Source of the DNA: GCA-002784865 sp035646815
Lineage (GTDB): Bacteria; Patescibacteriota; Microgenomatia; Levybacterales; UBA12049
Direction: 5' to 3'
NCBI GenBank assembly: GCA_035646815.1
Contig: DASRON010000031.1
Location: forward strand, 1 to 23,929
DNA length: 23,929 bases
Both the position numbers and the translations under genes were made by a program. Of the stretch, positions 1-6,878 are shown in pieces (the stretch's first letter is position 1; every line of letters starts with the position of its first letter). Under the pieces are notes generated by a model. That model was not told the DNA's origin. It searched no databases and saw only the letters and a program-made list of their open reading frames with translations.

Positions 1-234
1 GAGTTGACAAATGTATTTGACACTTGTTTCCTTTTTCCTCTTACAAAATTTGAAGAGAAAGAAAAATATAGTAAAGAAACAAAAAAAATAGCAAGTGAGC
101 TACTGGAAATTTTTGCTAGAGAAAGAATAAAAGAATTAAAAGAAGGAATTAGGGAAAAAGAAAAAAATAAGGAAAACTTTGAAGTGCTAGAAAAAGAATT
201 TTCAGAATTAATTTCATTTCTTCCAAAGACATAA
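1..234 (+). CDS. dnaG: C-terminal end of probable DNA primase (5' end outside window)
   Basis: The frame is open from the first base, so this is the 3' end of a longer gene. The last ~45 residues are a charged helical segment (ARERIKELKEGIREKEKN, then a short break, then LEKEFSELISFL). This pattern resembles the helicase-interacting C-terminal helices of bacterial DnaG, where two helices carry LKEL and EELxxL repeats. The next gene is rpoD, and dnaG-rpoD is a classic bacterial gene order (macromolecular synthesis operon). The catalytic TOPRIM and zinc domains would lie upstream. The identification rests on position and helix pattern only, because this tail diverges quickly. Confidence 0.6.
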   Translation, partial: ELTNVFDTCFLFPLTKFEEKEKYSKETKKIASELLEIFARERIKELKEGIREKEKNKENFEVLEKEFSELISFLPKT

Positions 235-260
235 GGCCTCTAGGGTTTTGAGCCTCTTTG

Positions 261-277
261 TGTTAAAATAAGAGGGG
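261..277 (+). promoter_or_regulatory. Extended -10 promoter and Shine-Dalgarno of rpoD
   Basis: TG-T-TAAAAT at 261-269 is an extended -10 box. It is followed by AGAGGGG (271-277), 9 nt before the rpoD ATG at 287. The gap from -10 to ATG is 17 nt, so this mRNA has a short leader of about 10 nt with a usable Shine-Dalgarno, unlike most promoters in the window. An inverted repeat CCTCTT/AAGAGG overlaps the box. Confidence 0.5.
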
Positions 278-286
278 AAAATAAAT

Positions 287-1369
287 ATGAAACAGAAAAA
301 ACAAAACTTAGTTAAAGAAATAGTGCAATCGGCTAAAAAAAGAGGATATATAACCCAAGAGGAAATATTATCCCTTTTTCCTCATCCAGAAAAACACATA
401 GTAGAACTTGATGATCTTTACGGAAAGCTTTTAACAAGCGGTATTGATGTTTTTGAGTCAGTTACAGCAGAGCAAGAAGCTGATAAGCCAATAGAAGTTT
501 TAGAAAAGGAACTTGAGGCATTAACTGTTTTAACAGAAGGAACAGTTTCTGATCCCGTAAGAATGTATTTAAAAGAAATTGGAAGAATTCCTCTTTTAAC
601 ATTTGATCAAGAAATTTCTCTTGCAAAAAGAGTAGAAAAAGGAGAAGACGCAGCAAAGCAAGTTCTTGTAAATTCAAATCTTAGGTTAGTTGTTTCTATT
701 GCGAAAAAATATGTAGGGCGTGGTTTAACTCTTTTAGATTTAATACAAGAAGGAAATCAAGGCTTAATAAGAGCAGTAGAAAAATATGACTGGCGACGTG
801 GGTATAAATTCTCTACTTATGCAACCTGGTGGATAAGGCAATCAATCACTAGAGCAATTGCAGATCAGGCAAGAACAATTAGAATTCCCGTTCATATGGT
901 TGAAAATATTAATAGATTTTTAAGATCTTCAAGAAAATTAATGCAAGAATTAGGTAGAGAACCAACTCCTGAAGAAGTTGCAAAAACTTTAGATATTGAC
1001 CCTGAAAAAGCACTTGAAATAATTAAAATTTCTCAAGAACCAGCAAGCCTGGAATCTCCAGTTGGCGATGAAGAAGATTCAAGACTTGGAGATTTTATTC
1101 ATGACTCAACAGCACCAACTCTTTTTGATACAGCATCAAGAGAGTTATTAAAAGAACAAGTAGAGCAAGTTCTCTCAACACTTTCTGATAGAGAAAAAAG
1201 AGTGCTTGAAGAAAGATTTGGTCTTAAAGATGGAAGACCAAAAACTCTTGAAGAAGTAGGAAAAATGTTTATGGTAACAAGAGAAAGAATAAGACAAATT
1301 GAGGCAAAGGCGCTAAGGAAACTTCGTCATCCCTCTAGAGGAAATAAACTTAAAGATTATCTTGGATAA
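287..1369 (+). CDS. rpoD: Primary sigma factor RpoD (sigma-70 / SigA)
   Basis: Housekeeping sigma factor that directs RNA polymerase to -10/-35 promoters. The 360 residues contain a short region 1.1-like N-terminus (about 5-50), region 1.2 (DPVRMYLKEIGRIPLL, 89-104), region 2 with DLIQEGNQGLIRAVEKYD (151-168) and the -10 recognition/melting helix KFSTYATWWIRQSITRAI (174-191), region 3 (about 205-285), and region 4 with LSDREKRVLEERFGL (299-313) and the -35 helix-turn-helix TRERIRQIEAKALRKLR (331-347). It is shorter than the E. coli protein because it lacks the large non-conserved insert, as usual for SigA-type factors. Region 2 looks fully canonical, in keeping with the many TGnTATAAT-like promoters seen here. 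The next gene starts 1 nt after its stop. Confidence 0.97.
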   Translation: MKQKKQNLVKEIVQSAKKRGYITQEEILSLFPHPEKHIVELDDLYGKLLTSGIDVFESVTAEQEADKPIEVLEKELEALTVLTEGTVSDPVRMYLKEIGRIPLLTFDQEISLAKRVEKGEDAAKQVLVNSNLRLVVSIAKKYVGRGLTLLDLIQEGNQGLIRAVEKYDWRRGYKFSTYATWWIRQSITRAIADQARTIRIPVHMVENINRFLRSSRKLMQELGREPTPEEVAKTLDIDPEKALEIIKISQEPASLESPVGDEEDSRLGDFIHDSTAPTLFDTASRELLKEQVEQVLSTLSDREKRVLEERFGLKDGRPKTLEEVGKMFMVTRERIRQIEAKALRKLRHPSRGNKLKDYLG

Positions 1370-1370
1370 A

Positions 1371-1904
1371 ATGGAGAATGTTACAGAGCAATCAAAACCA
1401 CCGTTAGCAGTTGAGGCAGAAAAATTTGTCGTAGAAGGTTTAAGATTTATTAAAAAAGGTGAATTTGGAAAGGCAATGCTTTTTTTTAGGAATCCGCAAA
1501 AAGCAAGAAGACTTGGGTTAAGTTTTGAAGAAGAATCTAGAATTAAAGTTATTGATGGAATAATGACAAAAGAGAAAGAAGCAGAAGCTTTAAAATTTTG
1601 CATTCAAAATTCAGAATATAAAAATGGAGACAGTAAGATAGGGAAACCTTCTCTAATAAGAATTGCAAGATTATATACCAGAGATTTGGGAGGTAGGCTT
1701 CCAAAAACATTATGGCATGAGCTGGCTTTAATTAGCGCAGAAGAATGGACTCATGCATTACAAGATATAAGAGGAGAGCCTCTTGCAGGAGAAAAAGATA
1801 ATGAGTTAGATGTTTTAGCTTATTTTGCACAACAAGGGATTCCTCTAACAAAAAGTTTTTTGGCAAGGCATGAAAGAAAAGATAGTCTTGTTAAAACGGT
1901 ATAA
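1371..1904 (+). CDS. Conserved protein of unknown function between rpoD and truB
   Basis: I do not recognise a named family. The protein is 177 residues, soluble, with no signal peptide or membrane segment. The ATG at 1371 is preferred: it falls 1 nt after the rpoD stop, whereas the in-frame TTG at 1362 lies inside rpoD. The N-terminal half is helical and basic. The most striking stretch is LPKTLWHELALISAEEWTHA, followed by LQDIRGEPLAG and an acidic NELDV. This E-E-W-x-H cluster could be metal-binding or ferritin-like, but that is speculation. It overlaps truB by one base (TAATG), so it is very probably co-transcribed with rpoD and truB and translationally coupled. Confidence 0.75.
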   Translation: MENVTEQSKPPLAVEAEKFVVEGLRFIKKGEFGKAMLFFRNPQKARRLGLSFEEESRIKVIDGIMTKEKEAEALKFCIQNSEYKNGDSKIGKPSLIRIARLYTRDLGGRLPKTLWHELALISAEEWTHALQDIRGEPLAGEKDNELDVLAYFAQQGIPLTKSFLARHERKDSLVKTV

Positions 1905-2671
1905 TGCAGAAAGTACTACTTCTTAAAAAGAAGGTTGGAGAAACTCCTCTTGAGATAATCTCAGAATTTAAAAAGAACAATCTTGAGTATCAAAATCAAA
2001 AATTAGGGTATGCAGGTCGTCTTGACCCAATGGCAGAGGGACTCTTATTAGTTTTAATTGGAGAAGAATGTAAGAAAAGAAAAGAATATGAAAAACTTTC
2101 AAAAATTTATGAGTTTGAAATTCTCTTTGGAATTTCAACAGACACATTTGATGTAATGGGAAAAATTATAAAAATTAATCCTAAACCTAGAATATCTAAA
2201 GAAAAATTAAAAGATACATCCTCTAAATTTATAGGTAGATACTTACAAGAATATCCACCATATTCTTCACCAAGAGTAAAAGGAAAACCTTTGTTTTGGT
2301 GGGCGAGAGAAAAAAGATTAGATGAAATAAGTATTCCAAAAAAAACAATTGAAATATCCAAACTAGAATTAATTACATTAAGAAATATTAATTCAGAAAA
2401 ATTATTAAAAAAAATTCATGAGAAAATAGAAATTGTAAAAGGTGATTTTAGGCAAAAAGAGATACTAAAAATTTGGGATGAGAAATTAAAAAATAAAAAA
2501 TTAGAATTTTTGATTGCAAAATTTAGCATAAAATGTTCATCAGGAACTTATGTGAGATCAATTGCAAATAAAATAGGAGAAAATTTAAAGATTCCGTCAC
2601 TTGCTTTTTCTATAAAAAGAAAAGAGATAGGTAAATTTAATCTAGAAAATATTTTAATTAAAGGGGAGTAA
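1904..2671 (+). CDS. truB: tRNA pseudouridine synthase B (U55)
   Basis: Isomerises U55 to pseudouridine in the T-loop of tRNAs. The catalytic motif is GYAGRLDPMAEGLL (35-48), with Asp41 as the expected nucleophile. Also present are the substrate-binding segment YPPYSSPRVKGKPLFWWARE, the equivalent of the family motif PPxxSAxKxxGxxxYxxAR, and the C-terminal SSGTYVRSIANKIG motif. At 255 residues it is near the short end for TruB, and no full PUA domain is evident at the C-terminus. The start overlaps the upstream stop by 1 nt. Many lysines come from long A-runs, as expected for this composition. Confidence 0.93.
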   Translation: MQKVLLLKKKVGETPLEIISEFKKNNLEYQNQKLGYAGRLDPMAEGLLLVLIGEECKKRKEYEKLSKIYEFEILFGISTDTFDVMGKIIKINPKPRISKEKLKDTSSKFIGRYLQEYPPYSSPRVKGKPLFWWAREKRLDEISIPKKTIEISKLELITLRNINSEKLLKKIHEKIEIVKGDFRQKEILKIWDEKLKNKKLEFLIAKFSIKCSSGTYVRSIANKIGENLKIPSLAFSIKRKEIGKFNLENILIKGE

Positions 2672-2695
2672 AAATTATCTTTTAGGCCCATTTTC

Positions 2696-2704
2696 TGCTA
2701 TAAT
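2696..2704 (+). promoter_or_regulatory. Extended -10 promoter of typA
   Basis: TG-C-TATAAT is a perfect extended -10 box (hexamer 2699-2704). A start site about 7 nt downstream would put +1 near 2711, giving a leader of about 27 nt that consists almost only of the hairpin at 2715-2729 and T8. No convincing -35 is visible. Confidence 0.65.
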
Positions 2705-2714
2705 GCGTATAGAG

Positions 2715-2737
2715 CCGCGAAAAGCGCGGTTTTTTTT
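2715..2737 (+). terminator. Terminator-like hairpin plus T8 inside the typA leader
   Basis: CCGCG (2715-2719), loop AAAAG, CGCGG (2725-2729), then eight T (2730-2737) directly abutting the typA ATG. This has the form of an intrinsic terminator. It may end the rpoD-truB operon, but it lies downstream of the typA -10 box, so typA transcripts must also pass through it. The stem can be extended by weak A-T/G-T pairs on both sides. Confidence 0.7.
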
Positions 2738-4546
2738 ATGATAAACATTAGAAACGTTGCAATCATTGCTCATGTTGACCATGGCAAGACAACCCTAGTA
2801 GATGCACTCTTAAAGCAATCTAAAACAAAAATGCATAAAGATACTGCAGAAACGCTTATTATGGATAATAATGAGCTTGAGCAAGAAAGAGGAATTACAA
2901 TCTTTTCAAAGAATGCTTCAGTTGTCTGGAATGGAGTAAAAATTAATATTATTGATACTCCAGGTCATGCAGATTTTGGTGGAGAAGTAGAAAGAGTTTT
3001 AAAAATGGCAGATGGGTGTCTGCTCTTAGTAGACGCAAAAGAAGGACCAATGCCTCAAACCCGTTTTGTGTTAAAAAAAGCATTGGAAATGAAACACAAG
3101 ATAATAGTTATTGTAAATAAAATCGATAAACAAGATGCAAGAATAAATCATGTTTTAGATAAAACACTTGATTTATTCTTAGAACTTGGCGCAGATGATA
3201 CAATAGCAGACTTTCCAGTTATTTATACTTCTGCAAAACAAGGAAAAGCGGGGATCACTGATGATTTAGAATCAATGGCAAATATTGATTCTGTTTTTGA
3301 AATGATCTTAAAAGAAATTCCTCCACCTTCAGGAGATATAGAAAAGCCATTGCAAATACTTGTAACAACGCTGGCAAAAGATCAGTATAAAGGAAGAATT
3401 GCAATTGGAAGAGTTTCTAACGGAAAAATTAAAAATAATCAAAATATTGCAAGGATATCTAGGGATAACAAAATTGATAATTATAAGATCACCTCTCTTA
3501 TGGCTTTCGAAGGGCTAGATAAAATTGAGGTAAATGAAGTAAGCGTAGGAGATATAGTTGCAGTTGCAGGAATTACAGATCCAGTTATAGGAGAAACAAT
3601 TGCAGATATAAATAATCCAATAGCGTTACCCCTTTTAAATATAGAAGAGCCGACAATTCAAATGTCATTTATAGTAAATGATTCTCCATTTGCCGGAAAA
3701 GAGGGTGAATTTAAAACTTCACGTCAACTTCATGAAAGACTTTTTAAAGAACTCGAAACAGATACAGCATTAAGAGTAGAGAATAATGAAACAGGTGGAT
3801 TAACAGTTTCAGGAAGAGGAGAGCTTCATTTAGCAATTTTAATTGAAAGAATGAGAAGAGAAGGATACGAATTTCAAGTCGGAAGACCACAAGTTATTGA
3901 TAAAATTATTGACGGTAAAAAAGTAACTCCTTATGAAAGAGTATTTATTGAAGTGCCTGAGGAGTTTAGTGGAATAGTTATGAAGAAAATGGGTAGCAGA
4001 AGAGGAGAGCTTCAAGATATGAAAAATGAAGAAAATGGGATAGCTTATATGGAATTTATTATCTCTACTAAAGCTTTATTTGGATATAGAAGCGAGTTAG
4101 TAACTGATTCAAGAGGGCTTGGTATTATTAATGCAATTTTTTATCAATATGCTCCTGATAATGGATATTTTCATGAGCGAGAACAAGGGTCTTTAGTGGT
4201 GCATGAACCTGGAATAACTAATCTATACGGTCTAAGTAACGCTCAAGACAGAGGGACGCTTTTTATAGGACCAGCTGTTCAGGTATATAAAGGACAAGTC
4301 ATTGGTCAGCATCTAAGAAACGATGATTTAGTTATAAATGTTTGTAAAACAAAACAATTAACAAATATGCGCTCAAAAGGTGAAGGAGTTTCCATTTATT
4401 TTAAAACACCAAAAATTATGGGACTTGAAGATGCACTTGAGTTTATAGCAGATGATGAGCTAGTAGAAGTTACTCCAAAAAGCATTAGAATTAGAAAGAT
4501 TATTTTAGATAAAGTTGAAGAGAGACGAAAACGGTCTCAGGGTTAA
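2738..4546 (+). CDS. typA: Translational GTPase TypA/BipA
   Basis: Ribosome-binding translational GTPase related to EF-G and LepA, linked in other bacteria to ribosome assembly and stress or cold growth. The G domain is clear: G1 AHVDHGKTTL (11-20), switch RGITI (51-55), G3 DTPGHADF (73-80) and G4 NKID (127-130). It is followed by an EF-Tu-like domain 2, the EF-G-like domains (GRGELHLAILIERMRREGYE) and the TypA-specific C-terminal domain. The length, 602 residues, is typical of the family. The ATG at 2738 gives the family-standard start MINIRNVAIIAHVDHGK. There is no Shine-Dalgarno; the eight bases before the ATG are all T. It is convergent with hpt, 11 nt apart. Confidence 0.97.
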   Translation: MINIRNVAIIAHVDHGKTTLVDALLKQSKTKMHKDTAETLIMDNNELEQERGITIFSKNASVVWNGVKINIIDTPGHADFGGEVERVLKMADGCLLLVDAKEGPMPQTRFVLKKALEMKHKIIVIVNKIDKQDARINHVLDKTLDLFLELGADDTIADFPVIYTSAKQGKAGITDDLESMANIDSVFEMILKEIPPPSGDIEKPLQILVTTLAKDQYKGRIAIGRVSNGKIKNNQNIARISRDNKIDNYKITSLMAFEGLDKIEVNEVSVGDIVAVAGITDPVIGETIADINNPIALPLLNIEEPTIQMSFIVNDSPFAGKEGEFKTSRQLHERLFKELETDTALRVENNETGGLTVSGRGELHLAILIERMRREGYEFQVGRPQVIDKIIDGKKVTPYERVFIEVPEEFSGIVMKKMGSRRGELQDMKNEENGIAYMEFIISTKALFGYRSELVTDSRGLGIINAIFYQYAPDNGYFHEREQGSLVVHEPGITNLYGLSNAQDRGTLFIGPAVQVYKGQVIGQHLRNDDLVINVCKTKQLTNMRSKGEGVSIYFKTPKIMGLEDALEFIADDELVEVTPKSIRIRKIILDKVEERRKRSQG

Positions 4547-4557
4547 TTAATATATCG

Positions 4558-5139
4558 TTAAATTACTCTTTTTTCAGTGCCATACCTATATGGCCCTATG
4601 ATTACATTTGGCTCTGCTCTACCTATCTCATCGGTGTCCATTCCATAGCCTTGAACCCAAACATTTGGAATCGTTATTCCAACATAATCTGCATGAAAAT
4701 TATTAATTCTTCGAGATGGTTTATCAAGCAATGCAAAAGTTTTAATTGATTTTGCTCCCTTTGCTTTTATTAATTTAGTAATAAAGGAAAGACTTTTTCC
4801 GGTATCTAAAATATCATCAACAACTAAAACATGTTTCCCTTCAGGATGAATATCAATATCTTGTGATAATCTTACTTCTCCCGAGATTTTACCGTCCGAA
4901 TAGCTCCTAAGAGTTAAAAAAGATAAATTAATATTGTTTAATCCTTGTTTATGAAGATCATTCGTAAAATCAGATATTAATCTATACGCTCCTTTTAAAA
5001 CTCCAACAATTAGTAATTCTTTATTTTGATAATCTTTTGAAATCTCTTTAGCGATTTCTTTTACTCTTTTCCTAATTATTGAATGAGGAATTAAAACTTG
5101 TCCTGGTTTATATTGTTCAATTGGTTTAAATTTGAGCAT
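4558..5139 (-). CDS. hpt: Hypoxanthine (guanine) phosphoribosyltransferase
   Basis: Purine salvage enzyme that joins hypoxanthine or guanine to PRPP to give IMP or GMP. The type I PRTase PRPP loop is VLVVDDILDTGKSL (104-117). Other family features are the GVLKGA loop (46-51), FLTLRSY before the flexible loop, and a late nucleobase region around DYVGITIPNVWVQGYGMD, which carries the xxVGFxxPxxxVVGYGxD pattern. The length (193) is normal for bacterial Hpt. Purine salvage fits a lineage with reduced biosynthesis. It is transcribed toward typA. Confidence 0.93.
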   Translation of the reverse strand: MLKFKPIEQYKPGQVLIPHSIIRKRVKEIAKEISKDYQNKELLIVGVLKGAYRLISDFTNDLHKQGLNNINLSFLTLRSYSDGKISGEVRLSQDIDIHPEGKHVLVVDDILDTGKSLSFITKLIKAKGAKSIKTFALLDKPSRRINNFHADYVGITIPNVWVQGYGMDTDEIGRAEPNVIIGPYRYGTEKRVI

Positions 5140-5153
5140 TATTAATAAGATGA

Positions 5154-5162
5154 ATTATATCA
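5154..5162 (-). promoter_or_regulatory. Extended -10 promoter of hpt
   Basis: On the minus strand this reads TG-A-TATAAT (hexamer 5154-5159). The gap to the hpt ATG is 14 nt, so the leader would be only about 7 nt, with no Shine-Dalgarno. Confidence 0.6.
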
Positions 5163-5314
5163 TACGAGGCTAGGTGAATTCCTTATATTAATAGGAGCCC
5201 GTTTAAAACTTACAATTCTATTTTACCCCTCAATAGTTATCGTATTAGGACTAATGGAAAATATTTAAGAATTTAAAGTTAATTAATTGGGTAAGTTTAT
5301 AGTTGTTCATGCGT

Positions 5315-5320
5315 TATAAT
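5315..5320 (+). promoter_or_regulatory. -10 box of the DMT transporter gene (leaderless type)
   Basis: TATAAT followed by six bases (CTCTAT) and the ATG at 5327. A start site at the usual distance would coincide with the A of the ATG. It lies inside the longer TTG-initiated frame from 5303, which argues against that upstream start. Confidence 0.6.
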
Positions 5321-5326
5321 CTCTAT

Positions 5327-6199
5327 ATGAGTACAACTCTAATAAGCATCTTTGCTGGTTTTGGAGGAATGTTTGGTTGGGGTATCTCAGATTTTTTTGC
5401 AAATCAAGCTTCAGATTCTATTGGACATAGAAAAGCTTTCTTTTGGTCTCAAATCGTCGGTCTTGGTTTAATAGGTGTTGTTGCATTGTTTGCAAGTGCA
5501 AATTTCGCTTTATCATTAACTCTTCTACCATTCTTGTTAATCGCAGGTATTGGTTATGCAGTTGGATATCTTTTCTTCTATAAAGGTTTTGAAATTGGAA
5601 ACGTCTCAGTGGTATCTGCTGTTGTAAATCTTCAGCAATTATTTATTATTGGAATTTCATATTTTGTCTTCAAGCAACAATTAACATTTATACAAATACC
5701 AGCAGTTGCGCTTCTTTTAATAGGTGTTATGTTAGTATCGGTTGATTTTAAAGATTTTAAAAAGAAAGGAATATCACTAGCTACAGGTGTTAAAGAAACA
5801 GTGTTGGCAGCAATAATGTTTGGTGTTTTGTTTTGGCCATTCAACGAATATATTGTTGAAAGAACAGATTTGCTTTCTGCATCATTTTATATAAAACTTA
5901 TTGCGATATTTACTGTAGTAATAATTACATTTGCTTTAAAACAGAAACTTAAGCTAACGTCATATAAAGGAAACATTGTTAAAGTATTACTTGCAGTTGG
6001 ATTGCTTGAAGCTACGGCAATCATCAGCGTGAGCTATGGTCAAGCTTATGGAGATTCAATAATCGTTGCTCCTATTTCTTCAGCTTTAACAGTAGTGACA
6101 GTGAGTTTGGCGGTAATATTTCTGAAGGAAAGATTAACAAAATATCAAGGAGTAGGAATAGCTCTTACTATTGCTGGTATTATCATGATGGCGTTTTAA
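5327..6199 (+). CDS. EamA/DMT-superfamily membrane transporter
   Basis: A 290-residue integral membrane protein with about ten hydrophobic helices and two similar halves, the usual EamA (drug/metabolite transporter) architecture. Typical elements are the N-terminal GWGISDFFANQASDSIGHRK, the end of the first half (VALLLIGVMLVSVDFKDFKK), and the C-terminal VAPISSALTVVTVSLAVIFL and LTKYQGVGIALTIAGIIMM. The substrate cannot be inferred. The ATG at 5327 was chosen over the TTG at 5303 because a TATAAT box lies between them, 6 nt before the ATG. The gene stands alone between hpt and the accessory region. Confidence 0.88.
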   Translation: MSTTLISIFAGFGGMFGWGISDFFANQASDSIGHRKAFFWSQIVGLGLIGVVALFASANFALSLTLLPFLLIAGIGYAVGYLFFYKGFEIGNVSVVSAVVNLQQLFIIGISYFVFKQQLTFIQIPAVALLLIGVMLVSVDFKDFKKKGISLATGVKETVLAAIMFGVLFWPFNEYIVERTDLLSASFYIKLIAIFTVVIITFALKQKLKLTSYKGNIVKVLLAVGLLEATAIISVSYGQAYGDSIIVAPISSALTVVTVSLAVIFLKERLTKYQGVGIALTIAGIIMMAF

Positions 6200-6220
6200 C
6201 AAAAACTATCATAACAGTCT

Positions 6221-6236
6221 AGGCTATCATTAGCCT
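6221..6236. other. Perfect hairpin after the DMT gene
   Basis: AGGCTA, loop TCAT, TAGCCT. There is no T-run on either side, so it is not a canonical terminator. Its 3' arm overlaps the first bases of repeat copy A. Confidence 0.5.
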
Positions 6237-6260
6237 TGAGGAATAGACGACGTTTGAACC
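6230..6260 (+). repeat. 31-bp interspersed repeat, copy A
   Basis: Starts TTAGC and ends TTTGAACC. It aligns without gaps to copies at 11630-11660 and 13072-13102. Seventeen of 31 positions are identical in all three copies, including TTAGC, CGA, a TT pair and GAAC. All three are intergenic and in the same orientation. Confidence 0.45.
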
Positions 6261-6332
6261 TTCTGAAAATTTGCAATAATCAAAGTAATTACGTAATATC
6301 TTTTGTAAGACAATAACTATTTACAATATTTT

Positions 6333-6533
6333 ATGGAAAAAATAGATGCTCGTTTTACTGCTCTGTTATTGCCGGAGGCATTATTAGTAGAAAGCATCCT
6401 AGGAGCTAGACGACCACTGCCTGAAGATTGGGAACATATTCAGGGTGGAATGTCAGAGGTGGTTTTAGTAGAACCTGGTTTATTTAAAGTAATACATAGA
6501 TATTTTAATCGAAAAGACTGTTCTGGTACATGA
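6333..6533 (+). CDS. Small orphan ORF, possibly a truncated gene
   Basis: The 66-residue product is not confidently recognised. It has an acidic/hydrophobic start (MEKIDARFTALLLPEALLVE), a middle with PLPEDWEHIQGG, and an end MSEVVLVEPGLFKVIHRYF. The last part loosely resembles the glycine-rich/beta-strand start of a kinase-like fold (G-x-S-x-V...K-V), so it could be the stub of a phosphotransferase. A TACAAT box (6322-6327) sits 5 nt before the ATG, the same near-leaderless layout as its neighbours, which supports a real or formerly real start. No continuation of homology is visible in the next 300 bases. Confidence 0.4.
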   Translation: MEKIDARFTALLLPEALLVESILGARRPLPEDWEHIQGGMSEVVLVEPGLFKVIHRYFNRKDCSGT

Positions 6534-6878
6534 GCGGTCGTATCCACGTCAACTTCTGTTGTAGGGGATTAGGATAATAAAACAATTAGTACAATTATAA
6601 ACAGGAGATGGGTAATTTTTCCCACTGCACTGCTTTGGGAATTTCATGGAAAACCGTGTGAGAAAAGAAGCAGAATAAAATATCCTCGAGTAATGGTATA
6701 AGATCTGATAATGTAAATGGCTAGCTTAAATTTAAACCCTCTGTCTCTGCCCATTCACAACGAATTGGGCAGGTACCCCATAAACTAGACACATAGTCTC
6801 ATTAAATTTTAGGTAAAATGATCTCAATAAATAAGAGTTGAGACAGAAAATTATAAAGAAGCGATTTAATTAGTTTTC
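6534..6878. other. Intergenic stretch with two inverted repeats, no gene seen
   Basis: No convincing coding frame on either strand. It holds a strong hairpin at 6748-6771 (TGCCCATTC / GAATTGGGCA, one bulge, 5-nt loop) with no adjacent T-run. A weaker one at 6822-6843 (TCTCAA / TTGAGA) is followed on the minus strand by TCATTTT and could serve as the terminator of the surface operon that ends at 6879. Part of the stretch may be decayed remains of the gene starting at 6333. Confidence 0.4.

Noticed and set aside
251..276. CCTCTT/AAGAGG inverted repeat before rpoD as a terminator
   Set aside because: Long A/T loop, no T-run after it, and it overlaps the -10 box and Shine-Dalgarno.
462..677. 71-residue Leu-rich minus-strand ORF
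   Set aside because: Antisense shadow of rpoD; low-complexity Leu/Phe/Gln content produced by the A-rich coding strand.
1313..1603. 96-residue minus-strand ORF over the rpoD end and next gene
   Set aside because: Antisense of two well-supported genes; no promoter or motif.
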